DNA of 33,716 bases, from assembly GCF_010500965.1 (NCBI RefSeq), contig NZ_QVMI01000041.1, positions 1 through 33,716 of the forward strand, read 5' to 3'. Shown here piece after piece: positions 22,972-32,257 of this stretch (positions within the stretch are counted from its first letter, which is position 1; every line of letters begins with the position of its first letter). The position numbers and the translations under genes were made by a program. Below the pieces are notes generated by a model. The model was not told the DNA's origin, did no database searches, and saw only the letters and a list, made by a program, of their open reading frames with translations. This stretch comes from Bacteroides sp. 51 (GTDB lineage: Bacteria > Bacteroidota > Bacteroidia > Bacteroidales > Bacteroidaceae).

Positions 22972-25236
22972 ATGAGGAAGTTAGCAGTTGTTATCCTTGT
23001 GGGTCTTTCGTTCATGATCAGCTCGTGCAGTAATTCGAGCAAATGGACAAGCTATAGTAATAACAGAAGTATCGAAGAACGTGTAGATTCGCTCCTGGCA
23101 CTCATGACGCTCGAAGAGAAGATCGGACAGATGACTCAATACTCCTGCCGGGAGGACGTAACCGGTCCTGTTATCAACGAAGATATAGATTCTCACGTCA
23201 GAAAAGGATTGGTAGGTAGTGTCTTTAATACGACTTCCGTACGGGGAATACGCCGCATGCAAGAACTGGCGCTTTCCGAATCTCGTCTGAAAATTCCCAT
23301 CCTGTTTGGTTACGACGTGATCCACGGATTTAAAACAATTTTTCCTATACCGTTGGCCGAATCCTGTTCGTGGGATTTGGAACTGATGAAGAAAAGCGCC
23401 GCCATAGCTGCCGAAGAAGCCTCAGCGGTAGGCTTAAACTGGACGTTTGCGCCGATGATAGACATTGCCCGTGATGCTCGCTGGGGACGAGTGATGGAAG
23501 GCGCCGGCGAAGATACTTACCTCGGTTCACTCATAGCCGAAGCACGTGTAAAAGGTTTCCAGGGAGAAACTACGGAAGACTTATCCCGTACAAATAAAGT
23601 GCTGGCCTGTGCCAAACATTTCTGCGCGTATGGAGCCGCCGAAGCAGGCAGAGACTACAATACCGTCGATGTATCTGAACGCACTTTGCGCGATGTGTAT
23701 CTTCCTCCTTTTGAAGCAGCTAAGAATGCCGGTGTGGCCACATTCATGACGGCTTTCAACGAAATATCAGGTGTGCCCTGTACGGCCAGCAAATTCCTGT
23801 ATACCGATGTACTTCGATATGAATGGAATTTCAACGGATTTGTGGTAACAGACTATAACGCTCTCAACGAACTCGTCGCTCACGGAGTGGCCGCAGATGA
23901 GGCTCATGCGGCTCAACTGGCTGCCAATGCCGGTATCGATATGGATATGGCAGGCGGGGGATTTTTCGAACACCTGAAGGCCAAAGTAGAAGCCGGACGT
24001 GTATCCGAAGCTACCATTGACCGTGCTGTGCGTCGCATTCTCGAAATGAAGTTTATTACCGGATTAATGGATGATCCTTTCCGCTACCTGGATAACGAAC
24101 GTGAAAAGGCAACCCTATTTAAACCCGAATTTCTCGAAGTAGCTCGCGATGCCGGACGCAAATCTATCGTGTTGCTGAAAAATGATAATAAGTTCTTCCC
24201 CATCTTGCCAACTGAACGGAAAACCGTTGCCCTGATAGGTCCAATGGTGAAAAACAAACAGAGCGTGAACGGCAGATGGGCCGGACGTGGCGATCACAAT
24301 CAAAGTGTTTCTCTTTTCGAAGGAATTACTGAGAAATACAAAGATAGCCACATTAAATTCCTTTATGCCGAAGGGTGCGATCAGAGAAGACGCGGCACTG
24401 CGAACTTTGCGCAAGCCTTAGCAATAGCCCGCCAAGCCGATATTATACTTGTAGCAGCTGGCGAAGACTACAATTGGAGTGGCGAAGCATCTTGTCGCAC
24501 AGATATCACGCTTCCCGGTTCGCAGCGCGACCTATTGAAAGAGCTTAAGAAAACAGGTAAACCTATCGGATTGGTTTTGATGAATGGACGCCCACTCGAT
24601 CTTTCCTGGGAGGATAAAAACATAGACGCCATAATGGAAGCCTGGTACCTCGGAACAATGACCGGTCATTCCATTGCCGATGTGATAGCGGGCAATTATA
24701 ACCCGTCGGCCAAGCTCACCATGAGTTTCCCGCGCAATGTAGGGCAGGTTCCTATCTATTACAACCACAAGAACACTGGTCGTCCCTTGCTTAAGGATAA
24801 CCCGAAAGCTTATTATCGCAGTTCGTATATCGATGTAGACAATTCGCCACTTTATCCATTTGGCTACGGACTGAGCTATACCACCTTCGATATCAGTAAC
24901 ATGAGACTAGATAAAAGGGAGATTTCTATGAAAGAAACGTTGACCGTCACCGCCGATGTTACCAATACCGGCAATTGCGATGGTGAAGAAATTGTTCAGT
25001 TGTACATACGCGATCTGGTGGGAAGCGTAACCCGTCCGGTGAAAGAGCTTAAAGGCTTCAGCAAACTGGCGTTGAAAAGTGGCGAGACGCGCTCGGTAAC
25101 CTTTACGCTTACTGCCGATGATCTTGCTTTCTGCGACCTCAATATGCAGATGAAAGCCGAAGCCGGAGACTTCAAAGTCTGGGTAGCATCCTCTTCTTCC
25201 GATGAAAAAAATGAGAGTAGTTTTAGCCTGAAGTGA
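22972..25236 (+). CDS. GH3 glycoside hydrolase, lipoprotein (754 aa)
   Basis: It has the same three-domain GH3 layout as the preceding gene and is clearly a paralogue. The N-terminus ends in a lipobox (MISSC, Cys19) instead of a cleaved signal peptide, so the enzyme is membrane-anchored while its neighbour would be soluble in the periplasm. Asp294 in FVVTDYNA is the nucleophile, with Tyr replacing the more common Trp after it. Glu in EDYNWSGEASC is the likely acid/base, and a fibronectin-III-like domain follows from about residue 650. Exo-beta-glycosidase action, for example on glucosides or xylosides, is expected. The 248-bp gap after it holds the second HTCS element, not a terminator that I can see. 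Confidence 0.92.
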   Translation: MRKLAVVILVGLSFMISSCSNSSKWTSYSNNRSIEERVDSLLALMTLEEKIGQMTQYSCREDVTGPVINEDIDSHVRKGLVGSVFNTTSVRGIRRMQELALSESRLKIPILFGYDVIHGFKTIFPIPLAESCSWDLELMKKSAAIAAEEASAVGLNWTFAPMIDIARDARWGRVMEGAGEDTYLGSLIAEARVKGFQGETTEDLSRTNKVLACAKHFCAYGAAEAGRDYNTVDVSERTLRDVYLPPFEAAKNAGVATFMTAFNEISGVPCTASKFLYTDVLRYEWNFNGFVVTDYNALNELVAHGVAADEAHAAQLAANAGIDMDMAGGGFFEHLKAKVEAGRVSEATIDRAVRRILEMKFITGLMDDPFRYLDNEREKATLFKPEFLEVARDAGRKSIVLLKNDNKFFPILPTERKTVALIGPMVKNKQSVNGRWAGRGDHNQSVSLFEGITEKYKDSHIKFLYAEGCDQRRRGTANFAQALAIARQADIILVAAGEDYNWSGEASCRTDITLPGSQRDLLKELKKTGKPIGLVLMNGRPLDLSWEDKNIDAIMEAWYLGTMTGHSIADVIAGNYNPSAKLTMSFPRNVGQVPIYYNHKNTGRPLLKDNPKAYYRSSYIDVDNSPLYPFGYGLSYTTFDISNMRLDKREISMKETLTVTADVTNTGNCDGEEIVQLYIRDLVGSVTRPVKELKGFSKLALKSGETRSVTFTLTADDLAFCDLNMQMKAEAGDFKVWVASSSSDEKNESSFSLK

Positions 25237-25270
25237 TATGAACAATAAAAAAGTGAATATTAAGGTGGAT

Positions 25271-25336
25271 TGTACAAAATAGAACCATTTCTGAATAAAC
25301 GAATACCAACGCGTATCCCATTTTTCTTCACTTTTA
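25271..25336 (+). promoter_or_regulatory. Candidate HTCS operator 2 and susC promoter
   Basis: The 40-bp element at 25271-25310 matches operator 1 at 37 of 40 positions. CACTTTTA at 25329-25336 occupies the -7 position at the same 58-bp distance, though it is a weaker match to TAnnTTTG. GATAACCTTTT follows in the leader, as it does in the first operon. The ATG is 214 bp from the element start, compared with 120 bp at operator 1, so the susC leader is longer. Confidence 0.72.
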
Positions 25337-25412
25337 CCAAAAGAAACTAGATAACCTTTTTCATTTTAATTTTATTCTAAAGAAGTATGAAAAGCATTTG
25401 TGGAAAACCTAG

Positions 25413-25425
25413 GGGGTCGCCCCCG
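25413..25425 (+). other. GC hairpin in the susC leader
   Basis: GGGGG-TCG-CCCCC is a perfect 5-bp G/C stem in an otherwise A/T-rich leader, 60 bp before the susC start. No T-run follows, so it is not a terminator. It may affect translation or stability of the susC message. Confidence 0.45.
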
Positions 25426-25484
25426 CATCAAGAAGAAAAAGCAAATCCAATTAATCAAATTTCAGTAACATTAAATCATGTATT

Positions 25485-28400
25485 ATGAATGAACCTACAA
25501 AGTTAAACTCTTTATGGCAACGACTGATAAGTAGTCTTATCATTCTCTGTTTTATTGCAGTTCCATTTGTAACTGCCCGGGCTTCGGAGGTAGTAACAGA
25601 AATCACCCAAGCTTCTACCCGGAAAGTGACAGGTAGAGTTGTCGACAAGACAACAAAAGAAACCCTTATTGGTGCTACTGTATGGGTGAAAGACACTAGT
25701 ATAGGAAGTACAACGGATATGGATGGTAATTTTTCTGTTTCCGTACCCGCCAACCGTACTATAACATTAGTAATCAGCTACATTGGTTATGCAGCTATAG
25801 AAACGGAAGTCTCTTCGACCCGGAATAATATAATTGTTGAGATGTCACCGGACACCGAAGTTTTGGATGAAGTTCAAATTGTAGGATACGGCACACAACG
25901 CAAAGAAAGTGTAATCGGTTCTATCAGTACAATCGAAGTTGGTAAACTGAAAGTCCCCAACTCCTCCATTTCAACCAACCTGGCCGGACAACTGGGAGGT
26001 ATCGTATCTATCCAGCGAAGCGGTCAGCCGGGTAGCTCGGCCGAATTCTGGATTCGCGGTATTTCTACATTTGGTGCAAATAAAACACCTCTCATCCTTG
26101 TAGATGGTGTAGAACGCACATTAGATTTGCTAGATCCGGAAGAAATTGAAAGTTTCTCTTTATTAAAAGACGCAACAGCTACTGCTCTTTATGGGGTTCG
26201 CGGAGCGAATGGGGTGGTGCTCATTAAAACAAAGCGTGGTTCAGAAGGTAAACCGAAAGTGTCTGTTAAGATGGAAGCCGGTGTTGTTCAACCTACCAAA
26301 GTTCCCGAACTGGCAGATGCAACAGATTGGGCTACCTTATATAACGAAATGAAGGGCTATAAGTATTATAGTGATGAAGCTATTCAGAAATACCGGGATG
26401 GCTCAGATCCTGACCTGTATCCGAATGTAAACTGGCTGGATGAGATCTTTAAATCAAACACAACGAACCAACGTGTAACCGCCAATGTATCTGGTGGGGG
26501 TGATATTGCCCGATATTTCGTTTCAGGAGCATTCTATCACGAAGATGGAATTTTTAAAGGAGGTAGTAGCAAATACAATGGTAATCCAAACTTTAAACGC
26601 TATAACTTCCGTTCAAATCTGGATATTAACCTGCATCCCAATACCGTACTTTCACTTACTCTGGGAGGATTCCTTACAGAAAAGAGAGAAGCAGCTAATC
26701 AAAGCGATATCTGGAAATTTGCTTTCGTATTGAATCCCAATGCTTTCCCTATCCGCTATTCCAATGGATACTGGGGTATGGTAAAGGGCGTACAGAATCC
26801 ATACTACCAGGTTACTAATGCAGGCTATAGTAATAACTGGAAGAGCACATTGAACTCAATGGTGGGATTGGATCAGGATTTCTCTTTCATCACACCCGGG
26901 TTGAAAGCCAGTTTGAAATTTGCTTTTGATACAGATGCATATCATACCAATAAATACACCCAGCAGGCTGATATGTGGTTAGCGGCCGGACGCGATGACG
27001 ACGGAAATCTTATATTTAACTCTCCGGAAGTAACACAGTCGGGACCCAATTTCAGCACTACCTCAGGAGGTAGCAATGCCACTTACCTGGAAGCCTCAAT
27101 TAACTATAGCCGTTTGTTCGGCGATCACCGTGTAGGAGGATTATTGTTGTACAACCAACGGGTTAAAAACGAGACATGGAAAGATATCACATCTATCAAA
27201 TCTCTACCCTATAAGAACCAGGGATTGGCAGGACGTATCACTTACGACTATGCAAGCCGTTACTTCATCGAAGGAAACTTTGGATACAACGGTTCTGAAA
27301 ACTTTGCTTCGGGACACCGGGTAGGTTTCTTCCCATCGGCGGCAGTAGGCTGGTATGTATCCAACGAAAAATTCTTTGAACCTTTGACTGATGTTATCTC
27401 CAAACTTAAGTTTAAAGCATCTATTGGACAGGTAGGTAACGACCAGATTGGTGGCGATGTACGTTTCATCTATCTGGGTACGGTAGCCAATACCGGAAAC
27501 TATATTTATGGAAATTACACCAGTACCAATGGTGAGCGTGTGGACGAAATTCCGAACCTTAATGTAGGATGGGAAGTATCGACCAAGCAGAACTATGGTT
27601 TCGAACTGGGATTGTTCAACAAACTGGAAATTCAGGGTGATATTTACCACGATGTTCGCGACCATATCTTTGTGCGCAACAATAATATTCCCGGATACGT
27701 GGGATTGCAGAAAGTTCCTATGGTGAATGTCGGTAAAATGAAAAGCTGGGGATTCGATTCTTCTTTTGAATACAATGACAAGTTTGGCGATGTATATGTG
27801 ATGGCACGCGGTACTTTTACCTATGCAGCCAATAAAGTCCTGCGTGATGGTGACGAACAGAATAAATATGCCTATATGGACAAGATAGGCCGGAATTATT
27901 ATCAGTACTATGGCTTCCAGTCACTTGGGCTGTTCGATTCTCAGGAAGAAATAGACCGTAGTCCGGTGCAGTTCAGCGAAGCTGTTCACAGTACGTTGCG
28001 TCCGGGAGATATCAAATACCAAGATATAAACGGAGACGGTAAGATAGACGATTTTGATAAAATTCCAATCGGCCGCTCGGACATTCCCGAAATCACTTAC
28101 GGATTTGGAGGTTCATTAGGCTGGAAAGGTTTTGATCTCTCTTTCTTTTTTCAGGGAACTGCACGGGTAACTGTTCAGGAAGAAGGTTGGGCCATGATTC
28201 CTTTCTCATCGGGATTTGCCAACAACGACGGCTTCCTTAAAGATGTAGTGAAAAATCATTGGTCGGTTGATAATCCGAACCCGCATGCACGCTATCCGCG
28301 TCTGAATAATGTGGCCTGGGACGACAATAACAATGCAAAACGTTCTACTTTCTGGACCCGCGACGCTTCTTTCATACGTCTGAAGAATGTCGAATTGGGT

Positions 28401-28586
28401 TATACCTTCCCCAAACGCTGGGTAGATAATATGAGACTTCAGAACCTGCGTGTGTATGTATCAGGAGTTAACCTTCTGACCTGGGCGGCTGATATGAGAC
28501 TGTACGACCCCGAACTGGGTACTACTGACGGGCGAAAATATCCACCTTCAAGGATATTTAATCTGGGACTTAACATTAACTTCTAA
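25485..28586 (+). CDS. susC: SusC-type TonB-dependent outer-membrane transporter (1033 aa)
   Basis: This outer-membrane importer would take up the oligosaccharides released at the cell surface. The sequence has an N-terminal signal (about 1-33), a carboxypeptidase-regulatory-like domain (about 48-122, with TGRVVDKTTKETLIGATV), a TonB-box-like segment DEVQIVGYG (128-136) and a plug domain to about 250 (WIRGISTFG, LILVDGVER, LKDATATALYG). The 22-strand barrel follows and the last residue is Phe, as usual for outer-membrane barrels. No STN domain is present, so sigma/anti-sigma signalling is not expected, in line with control by the HTCS. The length is typical. It is followed 18 bp later by susD. 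The gene symbol refers to the family name only. Confidence 0.97.
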   Translation: MNEPTKLNSLWQRLISSLIILCFIAVPFVTARASEVVTEITQASTRKVTGRVVDKTTKETLIGATVWVKDTSIGSTTDMDGNFSVSVPANRTITLVISYIGYAAIETEVSSTRNNIIVEMSPDTEVLDEVQIVGYGTQRKESVIGSISTIEVGKLKVPNSSISTNLAGQLGGIVSIQRSGQPGSSAEFWIRGISTFGANKTPLILVDGVERTLDLLDPEEIESFSLLKDATATALYGVRGANGVVLIKTKRGSEGKPKVSVKMEAGVVQPTKVPELADATDWATLYNEMKGYKYYSDEAIQKYRDGSDPDLYPNVNWLDEIFKSNTTNQRVTANVSGGGDIARYFVSGAFYHEDGIFKGGSSKYNGNPNFKRYNFRSNLDINLHPNTVLSLTLGGFLTEKREAANQSDIWKFAFVLNPNAFPIRYSNGYWGMVKGVQNPYYQVTNAGYSNNWKSTLNSMVGLDQDFSFITPGLKASLKFAFDTDAYHTNKYTQQADMWLAAGRDDDGNLIFNSPEVTQSGPNFSTTSGGSNATYLEASINYSRLFGDHRVGGLLLYNQRVKNETWKDITSIKSLPYKNQGLAGRITYDYASRYFIEGNFGYNGSENFASGHRVGFFPSAAVGWYVSNEKFFEPLTDVISKLKFKASIGQVGNDQIGGDVRFIYLGTVANTGNYIYGNYTSTNGERVDEIPNLNVGWEVSTKQNYGFELGLFNKLEIQGDIYHDVRDHIFVRNNNIPGYVGLQKVPMVNVGKMKSWGFDSSFEYNDKFGDVYVMARGTFTYAANKVLRDGDEQNKYAYMDKIGRNYYQYYGFQSLGLFDSQEEIDRSPVQFSEAVHSTLRPGDIKYQDINGDGKIDDFDKIPIGRSDIPEITYGFGGSLGWKGFDLSFFFQGTARVTVQEEGWAMIPFSSGFANNDGFLKDVVKNHWSVDNPNPHARYPRLNNVAWDDNNNAKRSTFWTRDASFIRLKNVELGYTFPKRWVDNMRLQNLRVYVSGVNLLTWAADMRLYDPELGTTDGRKYPPSRIFNLGLNINF

Positions 28587-28604
28587 CATTTAGAACAGAA
28601 AAAC

Positions 28605-30452
28605 ATGAATATGAAAACAATACATTTGAAACGCATATTATGGGTAACACTATCTGCCATAATAATGTCATCGTGCGATTCGTTCCTTGATACAACACCG
28701 GAAGATTTGCGTTCCCCGGATCAGATATTCTCCACCTATGCTTCAACTGAAAAGGCGATGTTCGGGGTATATTCCTACATCCGGACATACAATGAGCCTA
28801 CAATGCCTAGTATGCATTCCACAAGTGATGTTGATATGGCCTATACCAGCGTGGTAACATTCGACATGGGTGCATGGACAGCATCTTCTGCTCCGCACGA
28901 TAAATGGTATGCCTATTACAAGGCTATACGCGAAGCCACCTATTTTCTTCACAATCTGGACAAATGCCCTGAAAGCGAAGTCGATTCAAATACAAGAGAA
29001 CAGTGGAGAGCAGAGGTTCGTTGCGTACGCGCCTACTATTATGCGCAACTTATGCGGATGTATGGACCTGTTATCCTGTTAAAAGACGAACTGGTTGATT
29101 TCACTTCACTGGATCTGCATCGTGCCCGCAATACATGGGATGAATGTGTAGAATGGGTAACCACCGAGTTCAAGGAATTATCCGAGAATCCTTATCTGCC
29201 GCTTATACAAGAAGGCAATAGCTATGCACGCATGAGCAAAGCTATTGCTTTGGCCTACCGTTCTCGTATCTTGCTGCAATCTGCAAGCGACCAGTTCAAT
29301 GGTAATCCAATGTATGCTGAGGTGAAAAACCCGGACGGAACTCCTTTGTTCCCGGCTCAGAAAGACCTTAATAAATGGAAACTTGCACGTCAGGCAGCCC
29401 AGGATGTAATTAATCTGGGATGTTACGATCTGATTAAAGTGTTGGACACTAATGGACACATTGACCCGTACTCCTCTTACAAATCCGTATTTGTCACCTC
29501 GCAGAATAAAGAAATGATTTTTTCATTTCTGGAAACAGATGGTTATTTCGATAAACGTATGGTTCCAAATAGCGTTGGAGGATATGCAGGTGGATATGCG
29601 CCAACACAGGAAATGGTTGATTCCTATGCCATGAATTCCGGACGCTATCCAATCCGGGGTTATCTGGATGAGAGTCGCAATAAACCCGATATCGATTACT
29701 CAACCGGATATGCTGAAGATGGATTTGCCAGCTTTACCCATCCTCTCGAAAAGGTACAGCGCAACACGTTCAAAATGTACATTGACCGTGAGCCTCGCTT
29801 CTATGTATCGGTATTCTATGGCGGACTTACCTGGTTTATTCCTAATAAGACTTCGGAAAGAATTTTTATGGAAATGTTTAAGAACGGCAATAATGGTCCC
29901 GATGCATCACATAACCATTGTACCACCGGATACAATACGATGAAGCTTCTGTCGCCTGAATATGAAGGCAATCCGGCCAAAGCTGTTAAACGTGAAATCC
30001 CCTATATGCGTTATGCCGAAATACTGATGAACTATGTAGAAGCAGGCATCGAAACAGGCGAACTGAACGATCCTAATATATTTATGTATTGGAATATGAT
30101 TCGCGAACGCTCAGGATTACCCAATATAGAAGAAACATATCCGGAAGCTGTCAACGACCAGAAGCAATTAAGAGATCTGGTTCGCCGCGAACGTCGTATC
30201 GAATTTGCTTTCGAGGGGATGAACTTTTATGATTGCCGCCGTTGGCTGACTGGCGAACGCACAGAGGGTAACAACATTCATGGAATGAATATCCAGGCTG
30301 TAGGCAAAATAAATACAAACTCATATCCGGTAGAGTTCTATCAACGTACTGTAGTGGAAAAGAGAATTTTCACGCCGAGTTTTTATCTTTTCCCGATTCC
30401 GCAAAGCGCTATCAATAAGAATGATTTGTTGGTACAGAATTATAAATGGTAA
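28605..30452 (+). CDS. susD: SusD/RagB-type glycan-binding lipoprotein (615 aa)
   Basis: This is the lid protein of the SusCD importer, which binds glycan at the cell surface. The N-terminus has a lipobox ending MSSC (Cys24) and CDSFLDTTPEDL, the typical start of SusD mature proteins. The middle holds the tetratricopeptide-like helices (WRAEVRCVRAYYYAQLMRMYG), and the C-terminal part has RRERRIEFAFEGMNFYDCRRW, a SusD hallmark, and FYLFPIPQSAINKN. An alternative start at 28611 would give the same signal. It follows susC directly. Family symbol only; the glycan cannot be predicted from the binding site by eye. Confidence 0.96.
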   Translation: MNMKTIHLKRILWVTLSAIIMSSCDSFLDTTPEDLRSPDQIFSTYASTEKAMFGVYSYIRTYNEPTMPSMHSTSDVDMAYTSVVTFDMGAWTASSAPHDKWYAYYKAIREATYFLHNLDKCPESEVDSNTREQWRAEVRCVRAYYYAQLMRMYGPVILLKDELVDFTSLDLHRARNTWDECVEWVTTEFKELSENPYLPLIQEGNSYARMSKAIALAYRSRILLQSASDQFNGNPMYAEVKNPDGTPLFPAQKDLNKWKLARQAAQDVINLGCYDLIKVLDTNGHIDPYSSYKSVFVTSQNKEMIFSFLETDGYFDKRMVPNSVGGYAGGYAPTQEMVDSYAMNSGRYPIRGYLDESRNKPDIDYSTGYAEDGFASFTHPLEKVQRNTFKMYIDREPRFYVSVFYGGLTWFIPNKTSERIFMEMFKNGNNGPDASHNHCTTGYNTMKLLSPEYEGNPAKAVKREIPYMRYAEILMNYVEAGIETGELNDPNIFMYWNMIRERSGLPNIEETYPEAVNDQKQLRDLVRRERRIEFAFEGMNFYDCRRWLTGERTEGNNIHGMNIQAVGKINTNSYPVEFYQRTVVEKRIFTPSFYLFPIPQSAINKNDLLVQNYKW

Positions 30453-30466
30453 AAATGCAAATGACA

Positions 30467-32131
30467 ATGAAAAAATACATAAGTTTTATATTTCTAGTCC
30501 TGCTACTCGTTTCTTCATGTACGGATAGCAAGTATGATGGAATGATTGACGATACCGCCTATATTGCAAACAGCGATTTGCAGCAAAAAACGATTACCTT
30601 AATGAAGGTGGAAGACTACGTATATGAAGTATGGATTCATAAAGGCGGATTCTTCCAGGATAAGTTCGAGGGAACCATAGCAACAGACAACGAGTATCTG
30701 ATTGCTTATAATGCTTCCAAGGAAACGGATTACACCATGCTGGATGAAAAGTATTATTCCTTCGAAAAGAATTTTGTAATTACAAAAGGGGCGAATGAAA
30801 CATCTGTTCCGCTAACGCTTAAAACAAGCAGTGTACTGGAAAATCTAGGCTACGGTACTTATTATATCCCGTTGGCAATCGGCAGTCCTTCACAGAACAT
30901 CTTTGACGAAAAATCCAATCTGTTGCTGGCCTTAACCTTGAAGCAGCCGATCTTGTCAATCGATGGAGATAATAAGGGAGAAGTATTCATAGACTTTGCC
31001 GATGATCCGACAGAAACTCACGAACTGGATATGAATTCGGTACTGGATATAGAAACAACAGAAAACCTGGAAATAATCTATTCTATTGATCCGACTATGG
31101 TTCTGGAGGGAGAAAATATTCTTGATCCTCAATACTACACCATTGCAAAGAATGTTACCATGCCCGAAGGCGAGCAGGTTGCCGCAAACAAGCTGGTTAT
31201 TAAGCTTGCGCAAATGCCAAGAGGCCGGTGGATAATTCCAATACGCTTATCCACCCCTAATGATAAAGTCGAAATAGCCAACGATGCATACCTGAAACTC
31301 ACTGCTGTGAAAGGTACGTTGGACGACATACAATGGGGAGGTGATTATCTACAGGTAAACGAGATCGTTGTTTCGTCCGATGCGCTGGTAGAAAAGCTCA
31401 TTGCAACAGCCCAAGGCGTAGAGGCCAATATATCTGTTGATGCAGACTGGATTGATGCTTATGGAAAAGATGGAAATGTTTACATAACCATTCCTCAAGC
31501 CAACACCATTGGCAATCTGGAACGTGTGGCTACTGTTACTATTCTCGATAAGGGTACACAGCTTGAAAAATCCATTATGGTAAGACAAGGCATGCCCGGC
31601 TATGGTATCGGTCTAAATAAGAGCTTATGGAGCATTGCCGATTTTAGTAGTAACACAGCTAATAAACAGGCTCATTTCACCAGACTGTTTGATAATTTCT
31701 GGCCAGCCAACAAGGCACAATCTACCAATTCGTACATTGAACTGACAGATCGCGCCAGTAATCCTTCCGATCCATATATTCTTACCTTCGACTTAGGCGA
31801 AGAACACATCGGATACAACTCCTTCGGTATCATGCCGAGGTTGCAGTGGACAGAACCTTCTGCGAAAAGAGTGAAGATTGAAGTGAGCGATGATTTGACA
31901 AACTGGACTGTTTTGGGCCCCAATGCCGCTACAACCGGAACGTGGGATGCGTTTACACGCGAAGAGCTGAATGGAGGAACCACAAGCTACGATGATAAAT
32001 ATTACGGCATCGTTCACTGGTTCGATCTTGGCGACCAGAACAAGCGTTACATTCGCCTGCATAGTTACGAAAGTTATCGTACGACGGGTCAGAATATCTG
32101 TATGGACGAGGTCTTTGTTAATAAGCGATAG
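30467..32131 (+). CDS. Surface glycan-binding lipoprotein with BACON and F5/8C domains (554 aa)
   Basis: I chose the ATG at 30467 because it gives a clean lipoprotein signal (MKKYISF to VSSC, Cys18); the open frame reaches an ATG at 30446, which would overlap susD. The mature protein appears to hold a DUF1735/BT_3987-like N-terminal region, then a second similar beta-domain. About residues 295-375 resemble a BACON domain (DADWIDAYGKDGNVYITIP, ending IMVRQG). The C-terminal 160 residues are a discoidin-like F5/8 type C module (about 395-550). There is no catalytic motif, so it is best read as a surface binding protein that holds the polysaccharide for SusCD. It is the last gene of the operon and faces a convergent gene. 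Confidence 0.85.
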   Translation: MKKYISFIFLVLLLVSSCTDSKYDGMIDDTAYIANSDLQQKTITLMKVEDYVYEVWIHKGGFFQDKFEGTIATDNEYLIAYNASKETDYTMLDEKYYSFEKNFVITKGANETSVPLTLKTSSVLENLGYGTYYIPLAIGSPSQNIFDEKSNLLLALTLKQPILSIDGDNKGEVFIDFADDPTETHELDMNSVLDIETTENLEIIYSIDPTMVLEGENILDPQYYTIAKNVTMPEGEQVAANKLVIKLAQMPRGRWIIPIRLSTPNDKVEIANDAYLKLTAVKGTLDDIQWGGDYLQVNEIVVSSDALVEKLIATAQGVEANISVDADWIDAYGKDGNVYITIPQANTIGNLERVATVTILDKGTQLEKSIMVRQGMPGYGIGLNKSLWSIADFSSNTANKQAHFTRLFDNFWPANKAQSTNSYIELTDRASNPSDPYILTFDLGEEHIGYNSFGIMPRLQWTEPSAKRVKIEVSDDLTNWTVLGPNAATTGTWDAFTREELNGGTTSYDDKYYGIVHWFDLGDQNKRYIRLHSYESYRTTGQNICMDEVFVNKR

Positions 32132-32160
32132 CTGACAAAAGCTAATTAGCTAAATACCCT

Positions 32161-32208
32161 AAAAATAGTCGGGCAACGAGTAATAATTCTTTTTGCCCGA
32201 CTATTTTT
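32161..32208. terminator. Bidirectional intrinsic terminator
   Basis: AAAAATAGTCGGGCAA (32161-32176) is perfectly complementary to 32193-32208 (TTGCCCGACTATTTTT), a 16-bp stem with a 16-nt loop and T-runs on both strands. It lies between convergent genes and would end both transcripts. Confidence 0.93.
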
Positions 32209-32257
32209 TTACTTATTTTTCTGTAAACTGTCATTCTTGGATATAGACTTTTCTGTT

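Noticed and set aside
25388-25468. 26-codon upstream open frame in the susC leader
   Set aside because: It crosses the GC stem, has no recognisable product and ends before the susC start without coupling; too short to support.
30446-30466. Upstream start of the binding lipoprotein overlapping susD
   Set aside because: It adds seven residues before a textbook lipoprotein signal; the ATG at 30467 fits better, though the longer form is not excluded.
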